A stretch of DNA of 64,000 nucleotides from UBA5066 sp048500275 (GTDB lineage: Bacteria > Acidobacteriota > Thermoanaerobaculia > UBA5066). Each line of letters begins with the position of its first letter. Positions within the stretch are counted from its first letter, which is position 1. Shown one piece after another: positions 17,079-23,485 of the stretch. The notes under the pieces were generated by a model, which saw nothing but the letters and a program-made list of their open reading frames with translations, was not told where the DNA came from and did not search any database. The position numbers were made by a program, and so were the translations under genes. Where the stretch lies: positions 1,054,001 through 1,118,000 of the forward strand of contig JASNYI010000001.1 in NCBI GenBank assembly GCA_048500275.1. Reading direction: 5' to 3'.

Positions 17079-17501
17079 ATGGCCGAGCTCAAGGGAACGA
17101 AGACGCACGACAACCTGCTGCACGCCTTCGCCGGCGAGAGCCAGGCGAACCGGCGCTACCTCTACTTCGCCGACAAGGCCGACATCGAGGGTTACCCCGA
17201 GGTCGCCGGCAACTTCCGCGACACGGCGGAGGGCGAGACGGGCCACGCGCACGGGCACATGGACTACCTCAAGGCCGCCGGCGACCCCGCCACCGGCCTT
17301 CCGTTCGGCTCGACCGAGCTGAACCTCAAGGCCTCGGTCGAGGGCGAGACGTACGAGTACACGCAGATGTACCCGTCCTTCGCCAAGACGGCCCGCGAGG
17401 AGGGCTTCACCGAGATCGCCGACTGGTTCGAGACGCTCGCGCGCGCCGAGAAGTCGCACGCGAACCGTTTCTCGAAGATGCTCGCGAGTATCCAGGCGTA
17501 A
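17079..17501 (+). CDS. Rubrerythrin (rubredoxin-less type)
   Basis: 140 residues from the ATG at 17079, preceded by AGGAGGG. The diiron four-helix bundle motifs are visible: FAGESQANRRYLYFADKADI, then EGETGHAHGHMDYL and the second-half ExxH in ARAEKSHANRF. The C-terminal rubredoxin domain of classical rubrerythrins is absent, so it needs an external electron donor to reduce hydrogen peroxide. It begins a three-gene cluster with an Fe-S oxidoreductase and a DUF3501 protein, a conserved association in several phyla. The promoter carries a PerR-like box. Confidence 0.95.
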   Translation: MAELKGTKTHDNLLHAFAGESQANRRYLYFADKADIEGYPEVAGNFRDTAEGETGHAHGHMDYLKAAGDPATGLPFGSTELNLKASVEGETYEYTQMYPSFAKTAREEGFTEIADWFETLARAEKSHANRFSKMLASIQA

Positions 17502-17537
17502 GCCCCACTCGGTCTTTTCGTCGCCGGCGATGAACGG

Positions 17538-17572
17538 ACGGCGGGGCACGGAGACACCTCCGGCCCCGCCGT
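17538..17572 (+). terminator. Strong intercistronic hairpin between rubrerythrin and the Fe-S oxidoreductase
   Basis: ACGGCGGGGC (17538-17547), one bulged A, CGGAG, loop ACAC, CTCCG, GCCCCGCCGT (17563-17572): a 15 bp stem followed by TTTCC. The U tract is weak, so partial termination or mRNA stabilisation is more likely than full termination. Confidence 0.55.
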
Positions 17573-17594
17573 TTCCGTTCGAGGAGTGAGCGCC

Positions 17595-18866
17595 ATGATC
17601 TCCTTGACCCCCGCGAAGATCACCGACCCGAAGTCCCTCCAGACCGAGCTCTACCGCATCGCCGAGATCTGCCACGGGTGCCGGCGCTGCTTCTCGCTCT
17701 GCCCCTCGTTCGAGGTGCTCTTCAAGGGCCTCGACACCGACGAGGTGGACGGCGATGCCGAGAAGCTTCCGAAGAAGGTCCTCGACGACTTCGTGGACCT
17801 CTGCTACGAGTGCAAGATCTGCGTCTCCCCGGCGCAGTGCCCCTACGTCCCGCCCCACAAGTGGATGCTCGACATCCCGCACGCCGTCCTCGAGAGCCGC
17901 CGCTTCCGGATGCAGGAGCAGGGGCTCTCGATGCGCGAGAAGCTGCTCACGAAGCCCGACAGGATCGGGAGGATGTCGCGCCCCGTCGCGCCGGTCGCCA
18001 ACTTCGTCAACACGCTGCCGATCGCCCGCTGGGCGATGGAGAAGACGCTCGGCGTCCACCGCGAGAAGGCGCTCCCGAGCTTCGTCTGGGAGAACTTCAC
18101 GCGCTGGTTCGAGAAGCGAGGCGGGTCGAAGGTGAAGGACCCGGTCGCGAAGGTGGTCCTCTTCCCCACCTGCACGGTGGAGTGGAATCGCCCGGAGATC
18201 GGCAAGGCCGCCGTCCAGGTGCTCGAGGCGAGCCGGGTCGAGGTCGTGGTCGACTACCCGCACTGCTGCGGGATGCCGTTCTTCGACGTGGGCGACTTCG
18301 ACGCCGCGAGGAAGGCGCGCGAGGGGATGGTCGGCGCGCTGAAGGGCTGGGTGGAGAAGGGCTACAAGGTCGTGACGCCCGGGCCGTCCTGCTCGCTGAT
18401 GATGAAGAAGGAGTACCCCTGGCTCGCCCCCGACGACGCCGACACGAAGGCGCTCGCGGGGGCGGCGCGCGACCTGTGCGAGTTCCTGATGGAGCTCAAG
18501 CAGGAGGGGAAGCTCAACCTCGACTTCCCGACGCCGCCGAAGTCGGTCGCGTACCACCTCCCGTGCCACCTGAACGTGCAGCGGATCCGATTCAAGGCCT
18601 CCGATCTCCTCGCCCTGACGGGCGCGCAGGTGACGACGGTGGAGAAATGCTCGGGGCACGACGGGACGTGGGCGATGAAGGTGGAGTACTTCGAGGAGTC
18701 GATGAAGGTCGGCAAGAAGCTCTTCGACCCGCTCCTGGCCGCGAACGCCGAGGTCATCGCGTCCGACTGCGCCCTCGCGGGCGTACAGATCACACAGGGG
18801 ACGAAGCGCCCCGTGAAGCACCCGGTGGAGGTCCTGCGCGACGCCTACGGCCTCGTGCCGGCCTGA
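17595..18866 (+). CDS. Fe-S oxidoreductase, GlpC/HdrD-like (two 4Fe-4S clusters plus CCG domains)
   Basis: 423 residues from the ATG at 17595, placed 8 nt after GAGGAG; a GTG three codons earlier overlaps that site. Two ferredoxin-like clusters are seen: CHGCRRCFSLCP (about residues 27-38) and CYECKICVSPAQCP. The second half has two cysteine-rich CCG domains (HCCGMPFFDVGDF with PGPSCSLM; LPCHLNVQRI with KCSGHDG). The family transfers electrons from a reductant to a membrane or soluble partner. Its position directly after rubrerythrin suggests that it supplies the missing reductant arm of peroxide reduction; this is inference. Confidence 0.9.
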   Translation: MISLTPAKITDPKSLQTELYRIAEICHGCRRCFSLCPSFEVLFKGLDTDEVDGDAEKLPKKVLDDFVDLCYECKICVSPAQCPYVPPHKWMLDIPHAVLESRRFRMQEQGLSMREKLLTKPDRIGRMSRPVAPVANFVNTLPIARWAMEKTLGVHREKALPSFVWENFTRWFEKRGGSKVKDPVAKVVLFPTCTVEWNRPEIGKAAVQVLEASRVEVVVDYPHCCGMPFFDVGDFDAARKAREGMVGALKGWVEKGYKVVTPGPSCSLMMKKEYPWLAPDDADTKALAGAARDLCEFLMELKQEGKLNLDFPTPPKSVAYHLPCHLNVQRIRFKASDLLALTGAQVTTVEKCSGHDGTWAMKVEYFEESMKVGKKLFDPLLAANAEVIASDCALAGVQITQGTKRPVKHPVEVLRDAYGLVPA

Positions 18867-18906
18867 CGACCGGTCGAACCCGCCGACACGGAGAAACACG
18901 GAGCCC

Positions 18907-19500
18907 ATGAAGAAGATCGAGATCCCCGACCTGAAGAACCTCCACGAGTACGAGCTGATCCGCGACGACTGGCGCAGGGAGCTGATCGCGGTGAAGGCGC
19001 GCCGCCGCGTCCTCGTCGGACCGACGATGTCGCTCGTCTTCGAGAACCGCCTCACCGTCCTGAACCAGATCCAGGAGATGTGCCGCGCCGAGCGGATCGT
19101 GAAGCCCGAAGCCGTCCAGGCGGAGTGCGACGTCTACAACGAGCTCCTGCCCCGCACCGGCGAGGTGGCCGCGACGCTCTTCGTCGAGATCCCGAGGATC
19201 GAGGACGTCCAGCCCGGCCTCGACCGGCTCATCGGGATGGACGACGGCAGGAGCCTCTGGCTCGAGATCGGCGGCAGCCGCGCCTACGCGCAGTTCCTCG
19301 AGGGGCAGGGGCGCCAGGACCGCATCTCGGCGGTGCAGTTCGTCAGGTTCCCGGTCGGGGAAGGAGAGGGCGTGCGCGACGCGCTGCTGAACCCGTCGGT
19401 CCCGGTGGCGATCGTGGTCGACCACCCGAGCTACCGCCACCGCGCCGAGGTCCCGCCCGACACGCGGCGGGAGCTGGCCAGCGACCTCGCCGCCGACTGA
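18907..19500 (+). CDS. DUF3501 family protein
   Basis: 197 residues. The start MKKIEIPDLKNLHEYELIRD and the motif RRRVLVGPTMSLVFENRLTV followed by QIQEMCRAERI are typical of DUF3501, whose members almost always sit next to a rubrerythrin and a GlpC-like Fe-S protein. No catalytic motif is known. It lies 40 bp behind the oxidoreductase and probably shares its mRNA. No membrane segment or signal peptide is seen. Confidence 0.9.
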   Translation: MKKIEIPDLKNLHEYELIRDDWRRELIAVKARRRVLVGPTMSLVFENRLTVLNQIQEMCRAERIVKPEAVQAECDVYNELLPRTGEVAATLFVEIPRIEDVQPGLDRLIGMDDGRSLWLEIGGSRAYAQFLEGQGRQDRISAVQFVRFPVGEGEGVRDALLNPSVPVAIVVDHPSYRHRAEVPPDTRRELASDLAAD

Positions 19501-19586
19501 GCACGCGCCCGGCGGTCCCGGCGTCGCCTGACCGGAGGCGCCGGGGCCGACCGTTTCCGGATTTCGCCGTGTGGTAGATTTTTCTA

Positions 19587-20075
19587 ATGCTCCTCTACGT
19601 CCTGCGCCACGCTGAGGCCGAAGCCCTTTCCCCGAGCGGTCTCGACGCGGACCGCTCGCTCACAGACGCCGGCACAAAGAGGATGAAGGCCGTGGCGCGG
19701 GCCATCGCGAAGATGGAACCGGACTTCGACGCCGTCCTCGTCTCGCCGCTTCTGCGCGCGCGGCAGACCGCCGAGCCGGTTATGGCGGCGTGCCACTTCA
19801 AGGGCGCGTCCCGGGTGACGGAGTCGCTCGTTCCCGGATCCGACCCGTCGAACCTCCTCGAGGAGCTGGGCGCGGCGGAGTGGAAGTCGGTCCTCGTCGT
19901 CGGCCACGAGCCGAACCTCGGCCGCCTCGTGGGCCGCCTCGCCTCGGGCCGCCGCGACGTGGAGCTGCCGATGAAGAAGGCCGCCCTGGCCATCTTCGAG
20001 ATTCACCCGCACCTCGGCGCCGACCGGGCCGAGCTCAAGGCCCTCATCCCCCCCCGCCTCCTCGAGCGCCTCTGA
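19587..20075 (+). CDS. sixA: SixA-like phosphohistidine phosphatase
   Basis: 162 residues, the usual SixA size. It is a histidine phosphatase: the phosphate-accepting RHAEA motif is at residues 7-11, the second His is in VVGHEPNLG, and VSPLLRARQTA is the third conserved block. SixA removes phosphate from histidine phosphotransfer domains or NPr-type proteins. An AT-rich stretch directly upstream (gtagatttttctaatg) is probably the promoter -10 and implies a very short leader. A GC-rich hairpin overlaps the stop. Confidence 0.9.
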   Translation: MLLYVLRHAEAEALSPSGLDADRSLTDAGTKRMKAVARAIAKMEPDFDAVLVSPLLRARQTAEPVMAACHFKGASRVTESLVPGSDPSNLLEELGAAEWKSVLVVGHEPNLGRLVGRLASGRRDVELPMKKAALAIFEIHPHLGADRAELKALIPPRLLERL

Positions 20076-20094
20076 CCCCCCGGGTCGGGGGGTC
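20074..20094 (+). terminator. GC-rich hairpin at the sixA stop
   Basis: GACCCCCC-gggtc-GGGGGGTC, an 8 bp stem with a 5-nt loop starting at the stop codon. There is no U tract, so it may be a weak terminator or simple GC-rich symmetry. The RAYT element begins 10 bp further on. Confidence 0.4.
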
Positions 20095-20104
20095 TCCCGG
20101 GTTG

Positions 20105-20133
20105 GGGGTCTGTTCTACGTTCTACGTTCTACG
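20105..20133 (+). repeat. RAYT element end, type B arm
   Basis: GGGGTCTGTTCTACG followed by two GTTCTACG-type units. It differs from copies at 3992 and 5843 by one base in the first unit (GTCTGTT versus GTCTGGT). Confidence 0.85.
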
Positions 20134-20180
20134 CGGCGCCGGAGGGCGCGCCCCTGACCCGTCGGACCCTCCACCGCTCC

Positions 20181-21149
20181 CTACGCGGCCCGCTCCGCGA
20201 GGAGCTTCTCGAAGGCCGCGGCTTTCCGGCGCATTTCCTTGGTCGCTCCTTCGCCTGCGTCGCGGCGGGCCAGGGCCGATGCCCGCGAGACTTCGACGCC
20301 GAGCGCCTCGCCGATGGCGGGCAGGGTGGCTCGCGCGTGCCGGCGGAGGGCGGCGGCCAGGAGCGCCCGCTCCCGCGAGAGGATGCGCGGCCGCTGGCGG
20401 AGCTCCTCGAGGGTGAGTCCGAACGCCTCCTCGAAGAGGCGGAGGACCTCGGGCACCGAGGGGGGCGAGGGATCGCGCTGACCGCGAGGGACGTCGCGGG
20501 CCGTCCCCGGGACCATCCTGCCCCCGCGCGCCGCCTCGGCGAACGAAGCCGAGCCGAGGTAGATCTGGCCGACGACCTGGGTCCACGGATCGTACGAGGC
20601 GGCGGCGGGATCGCCGACGAACTCGCGGTAGCGGGCCACGGCGGCCGCCTTGCGGGAGCCGAAGGCCTCGAGGAGGAACGAGGTGTCGAGCCAGTCGGGC
20701 GAAGGCTCGAGGCCCGCGGTCGCGCGGAAGCTGCTCCACTCCCAGTCGCCGGGCGAGGCGACCATGCCGGCCCTCACCGGGTTTCTCACGACGTAGCGCG
20801 CGACCTCGAGGAGGTGCGCTTCGCGCTGGACGAGGATCGCCTTGAAGCGGCCCTGGAAGACGTGCCCGTCGCGCCCGTGGCGCTTGTTGAAGTGCTGGGC
20901 GTAGTCGCCGTTGAGCTGCCGCATGCCGCGCGAGAGCGTCGCCTCGGGGGTCCCGACGAGGAGGTGGTAGTGGTTCCCCATCAGCACCCAGGCGTACAGC
21001 TTCCAGCCGAAGAGCTCGACCGAGCGGCCGAGGAGACGCAGGAACTCCCGCCGGTCCGCGTCGTCGCGATAGACCTCGCGGCGCTCGTTGCCGCGGGCGG
21101 TGACGTGCCAGAGGGCGCCGGCGTGGTCGAGGCGGAGAGGGCGGCTCAT
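20181..21149 (-). CDS. REP-associated tyrosine transposase (RAYT, Y1/HUH family)
   Basis: 322 residues from the ATG at 21149 (MSRPLRLDHAGALWHVTARG). The HUH metal site is in MGNHYHLLVG, the catalytic Tyr most likely in ARYVVRNPVRAGMV, and the GNERREVYRDDADRREF block is typical of TnpA_REP. This class nicks and rejoins single-stranded REP hairpins. The C-terminal 100 residues (LSRERALLAAALRRHARATL, then IGEALGVEVSRASALARRD) form an extra helical, DnaA/HTH-like region common in larger RAYTs. All motifs are intact, so it may be active. The upstream in-frame codons come from the repeat and are not part of the protein. Confidence 0.92.
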   Translation of the reverse strand: MSRPLRLDHAGALWHVTARGNERREVYRDDADRREFLRLLGRSVELFGWKLYAWVLMGNHYHLLVGTPEATLSRGMRQLNGDYAQHFNKRHGRDGHVFQGRFKAILVQREAHLLEVARYVVRNPVRAGMVASPGDWEWSSFRATAGLEPSPDWLDTSFLLEAFGSRKAAAVARYREFVGDPAAASYDPWTQVVGQIYLGSASFAEAARGGRMVPGTARDVPRGQRDPSPPSVPEVLRLFEEAFGLTLEELRQRPRILSRERALLAAALRRHARATLPAIGEALGVEVSRASALARRDAGEGATKEMRRKAAAFEKLLAERAA

Positions 21150-21157
21150 GCCGCCAG

Positions 21158-21184
21158 TATAGTGTAGAAGGTAGACCTGACCCC
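21158..21184 (-). repeat. RAYT element end, type A arm
   Basis: On the minus strand it begins GGGGTCAGGTCTACC and ends TTCTACACTATA, 8 nt before the transposase ATG. It is one arm of the palindrome and is probably part of the transposase promoter and leader. Confidence 0.88.
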
Positions 21185-21193
21185 CGGTCCGGG

Positions 21194-21781
21194 TTACTCC
21201 GGGCGCCAGAGGGGTTCGGGCTCGGAGCGGGCCCTCGCGGCCCAGCGGGAGAGGACGAAGAGGAGGTCGGAAAGGCGGTTGAGGTAGACGAGGCACTGCT
21301 CGCCGATGGCTTCGTGGCGGCCGAGGGTGGTGACGAGACGCTCGGCCCGGCGGCAGACGGTGCGAGCCTGGTGAAGGTGGGCGCCGACGAGGCCGCCGCC
21401 GGGGAGGACGAACGACGTGAGCTCGGGGAGGCTCGTGTTCAGCTCGTCGATCGTCGCCTCGAGCCAGGCGACGTGCCGCGGCTCGACGACGGGCTGCTTC
21501 GGGTGGCGGTCGCCCGGGAGGGTGGCGAGGTCGGAGCCGAGGTTGAAGAGCTCGTTCTGGAGGCGGAAGAGGAGGGCGTCGAGCTTCTCGCGGTCGTCCT
21601 CGGAGGCGCCCGGAAGGTCGCGGTTGGCGACGCGCGCGAGGCCGAGGACGGCGTTCAGCTCGTCCACGGTGCCGTAGCTCTCGATGCGGATGGAGTCCTT
21701 GGCGATGCGCTGGCCGCCGACGAGGCTGGTCTCGCCCCGGTCGCCCCCGCGGGTGTAGACACGGTTGATCCGGATCGCCAT
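21194..21781 (-). CDS. PduO-type ATP:cob(I)alamin adenosyltransferase
   Basis: 195 residues, single-domain PduO. The ATP-binding N-terminus is RVYTRGGDRGETSLVGGQRI (TR-GD-G-T motif). SYGTVDELNAVLG and, near the end, the conserved VCRRAERL and LNRLSDLLFVLSRW follow. It makes adenosylcobalamin from cob(I)alamin. The host therefore uses B12, though no B12 biosynthesis genes are in the window. It ends 9 bp from the RAYT element and starts divergently from the PHP phosphatase. Confidence 0.95.
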   Translation of the reverse strand: MAIRINRVYTRGGDRGETSLVGGQRIAKDSIRIESYGTVDELNAVLGLARVANRDLPGASEDDREKLDALLFRLQNELFNLGSDLATLPGDRHPKQPVVEPRHVAWLEATIDELNTSLPELTSFVLPGGGLVGAHLHQARTVCRRAERLVTTLGRHEAIGEQCLVYLNRLSDLLFVLSRWAARARSEPEPLWRPE

Positions 21782-21830
21782 TCGAAGCTCCTCTCCCTGC
21801 CGGACGGACGGGCTGCTACCCTCCGCCGCG

Positions 21831-22640
21831 ATGGCCGTGACGGATTACCACGTTCACACCGCGCGCTGCGGGCACGCCGGCGGCGCGACCCGAGATTACG
21901 TCCTCCACGCCGTTTCGAGGGGGCTGACGGAGGTGGCGATCACCGACCACGTGCCGCTCTACTTCCTCGAGGGAGAGGACCCCGAGCCCGGCCTCGCGAT
22001 GACGCGGGCCGAGCTGCCCGGCTACGTGGAGGAGGTGCTCGCGCTTCGGGAGGAGTTCGAAGGGACGATCGACGTGTTGCTGGGCCTCGAGGCCGACTAC
22101 GCCGAAGGTCACGAGGAGGGGCTCCGCGAGCTCCTCGCGCCGTGGCCGTGGGACGTCGTCCTCGGGTCGGTCCACTTCGTGGCGGGCGGCTGGATCGACG
22201 CGCCGGGGGCCGGCGCCCGGCACGAGAGCGAGGGCTCCGCGAACCTCTGGAACGAGTACTACCGGCTCCTCGCGAAGGCCGCCTCGAGCGGGCTCTTCGA
22301 CGTGATGACGCACTTCGACCTGCCGAAGAAGTTCGGACACCACCGCCCCGCCGAGTGCGAGGCGGCCGAGGACGCCGCCGTCGAGGCCGCGCGGGCCGCG
22401 GGCGTCGCGGTGGAGGTGTCGAGCGCGGGGCTGCGCAAGGCGGTGGGCGAGGAGTATCCCGGGCCGGCGCTCCTTTCGAAGCTCGTCGCCGCGGGGGTGC
22501 CGCTCGTCTTCTCCTCCGACAGTCACGCCCCGGCCGAGGTGGCCTGGGGGCGCGAGCGGGTCGTCGCCGCGGCGAGGGCCGCGGGGGCGACCGGACACGT
22601 CACGTTCCGGAGGCGAAGGGCGACCCGGCACCCGCTCTGA
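21831..22640 (+). CDS. PHP-domain histidinol-phosphatase (HisK type)
   Basis: 269 residues from the ATG at 21831. Metal ligands of the PHP fold are clear: DYHVHTARCGHA (5-16), ITDHVPL, GLEADY, LGSVHFV, MTHFDLPKKFG and FSSDSHAPAEV. The LGSVHF and HFDLPK blocks match HisJ/HisK histidinol-phosphatases, which remove phosphate from histidinol-phosphate in histidine synthesis. Specificity for another phosphoester is possible, since no other his gene is nearby. The in-frame codons upstream of 21831 overlap the divergent gene and are not used. Confidence 0.88.
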   Translation: MAVTDYHVHTARCGHAGGATRDYVLHAVSRGLTEVAITDHVPLYFLEGEDPEPGLAMTRAELPGYVEEVLALREEFEGTIDVLLGLEADYAEGHEEGLRELLAPWPWDVVLGSVHFVAGGWIDAPGAGARHESEGSANLWNEYYRLLAKAASSGLFDVMTHFDLPKKFGHHRPAECEAAEDAAVEAARAAGVAVEVSSAGLRKAVGEEYPGPALLSKLVAAGVPLVFSSDSHAPAEVAWGRERVVAAARAAGATGHVTFRRRRATRHPL

Positions 22641-22647
22641 GAAGGGA

Positions 22648-22709
22648 GGGGTCAGGTCTACCTTCTACACTCTGCTCGGGAGCAGAGTGTAGAAGGTAGA
22701 CCTGACCCC
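22648..22709. repeat. Palindromic REP, copy 6 (62 bp)
   Basis: Two 29-nt arms around CGGG, beginning GGGGTCAGGTCTACC and ending CTCTGCT. It lies 7 bp beyond the PHP gene stop, between that gene and the convergent OsmC gene, where it could act as a two-way terminator. Confidence 0.95.
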
Positions 22710-22734
22710 AACCCCGGGACCGCCGGCCGGGTCC

Positions 22735-23322
22735 TCACGCCGCCGGCTGCATCGCCTTCGCCCGCTCGAGCTTCACCTCGACCGGGACCGGGTTGGAGAC
22801 GATGTCGAAGACCGGCGACCGGCGCTCGGCCAGCCGGCAGAGCTCCTCGAGCTGCTCGTCGGTGGCGTCGCCCTTCACGCGGAGCGTGACGCGGATCTTC
22901 TCGTAGCCGTTCCGCACCGAGTCGTCCATGCCGAGGAAGCCGCGCAGGTCGAGCTGGCCCTCGAGCGTGGAGGAGACCTCGTCGATCCGGATGCCGCGAG
23001 CGGAGGCGTGGTAGACGAGGGAGGTCGTGACGCAGCCGGCGAGGGCGTGGAGGACGTACTCGACGGGGTTGGCGCCGTGGTCCTCGCCGAGGAGGACGGC
23101 GGGCTCGTCGTTGTCGAGGACGAACGGCTTCGTCCGGGTGGGGTCCTCCTGGCCCGCGCCGTAGAAGCCCTGGATCGTGGAGCGGTTGTGGCCGCCGCGC
23201 ATCCAGCGGTTCTCGGCCCGGAAGCGGAAGTCGGCGAGGGAGGTGTCCTTGCCGACGGCGTCGATGGTGGCGAAGAGGCGGTCGACGTCGACCCCGTTGA
23301 TCATTCCGGCGTTCTTCTTCAT
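22735..23322 (-). CDS. OsmC-family protein
   Basis: 195 residues from the ATG at 23322, which has GAAGGAGA in front. Conserved OsmC/YhfA-like blocks are PVEYVLHALAGCVTTSLVYH (Cys in the helix) and the strand FRFRAENRWMRGGHN. Only the helix Cys is obvious, so peroxidase activity, which needs two Cys in Ohr/OsmC, is uncertain; it may be a stress protein of the related one-Cys group. A sigma-54 type promoter lies 60-80 bp upstream, and the next gene upstream encodes a sigma-54 activator, which suggests specific control. Confidence 0.88.
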   Translation of the reverse strand: MKKNAGMINGVDVDRLFATIDAVGKDTSLADFRFRAENRWMRGGHNRSTIQGFYGAGQEDPTRTKPFVLDNDEPAVLLGEDHGANPVEYVLHALAGCVTTSLVYHASARGIRIDEVSSTLEGQLDLRGFLGMDDSVRNGYEKIRVTLRVKGDATDEQLEELCRLAERRSPVFDIVSNPVPVEVKLERAKAMQPAA

Positions 23323-23383
23323 GGCTGTCTCCTTCTTCCTTCGTCTTTTTCCGGGCTCGTCGTCCCGGTTCGACGGAAGGAAT

Positions 23384-23399
23384 CGCGAGACCCGTGCCA
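23384..23399 (-). promoter_or_regulatory. Candidate sigma-54 promoter for the OsmC-family gene
   Basis: On the minus strand TGGCACG (23399-23393), 4 nt, TCGC (23388-23385). It matches the consensus TGGCACG-N4-TTGC at all but one position with exact -24/-12 spacing. The predicted start is about 50 nt before the OsmC ATG. Confidence 0.6.
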
Positions 23400-23463
23400 C
23401 GCGATTGGGCTTGACTATTCTCATGAAAAGGAATGATTTACGGCGATTCGTCGAATCCCGGAA

Positions 23464-23480
23464 TCTCGTGAATCACGAGA
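23464..23480. promoter_or_regulatory. Palindrome, possible activator binding site
   Basis: TCTCGTG-AAT-CACGAGA, a perfect 7+3+7 repeat about 90 bp upstream of the predicted sigma-54 start. A second perfect palindrome, TCGCGAGATCTCGCGA (23495-23510), lies across the end of the activator gene. The distance suits an enhancer-type site. Confidence 0.45.
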
Positions 23481-23485
23481 GTCCG

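Larger units (their letters stand above)
20105..21184 (-). mobile_element. RAYT element: transposase gene between inverted REP arms
   Basis: A 1080 bp unit. The left end (20105-20133) starts GGGGTCTGTTCTACG on the plus strand; the right end (21158-21184) starts GGGGTCAGGTCTACC on the minus strand. The ends are thus inverted relative to each other and enclose one minus-strand gene. The right-end sequence is the same as the arms of the seven palindromes in this window, and the left-end sequence matches the single-arm type B copies. This looks like the source element of both repeat classes. Confidence 0.85.
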
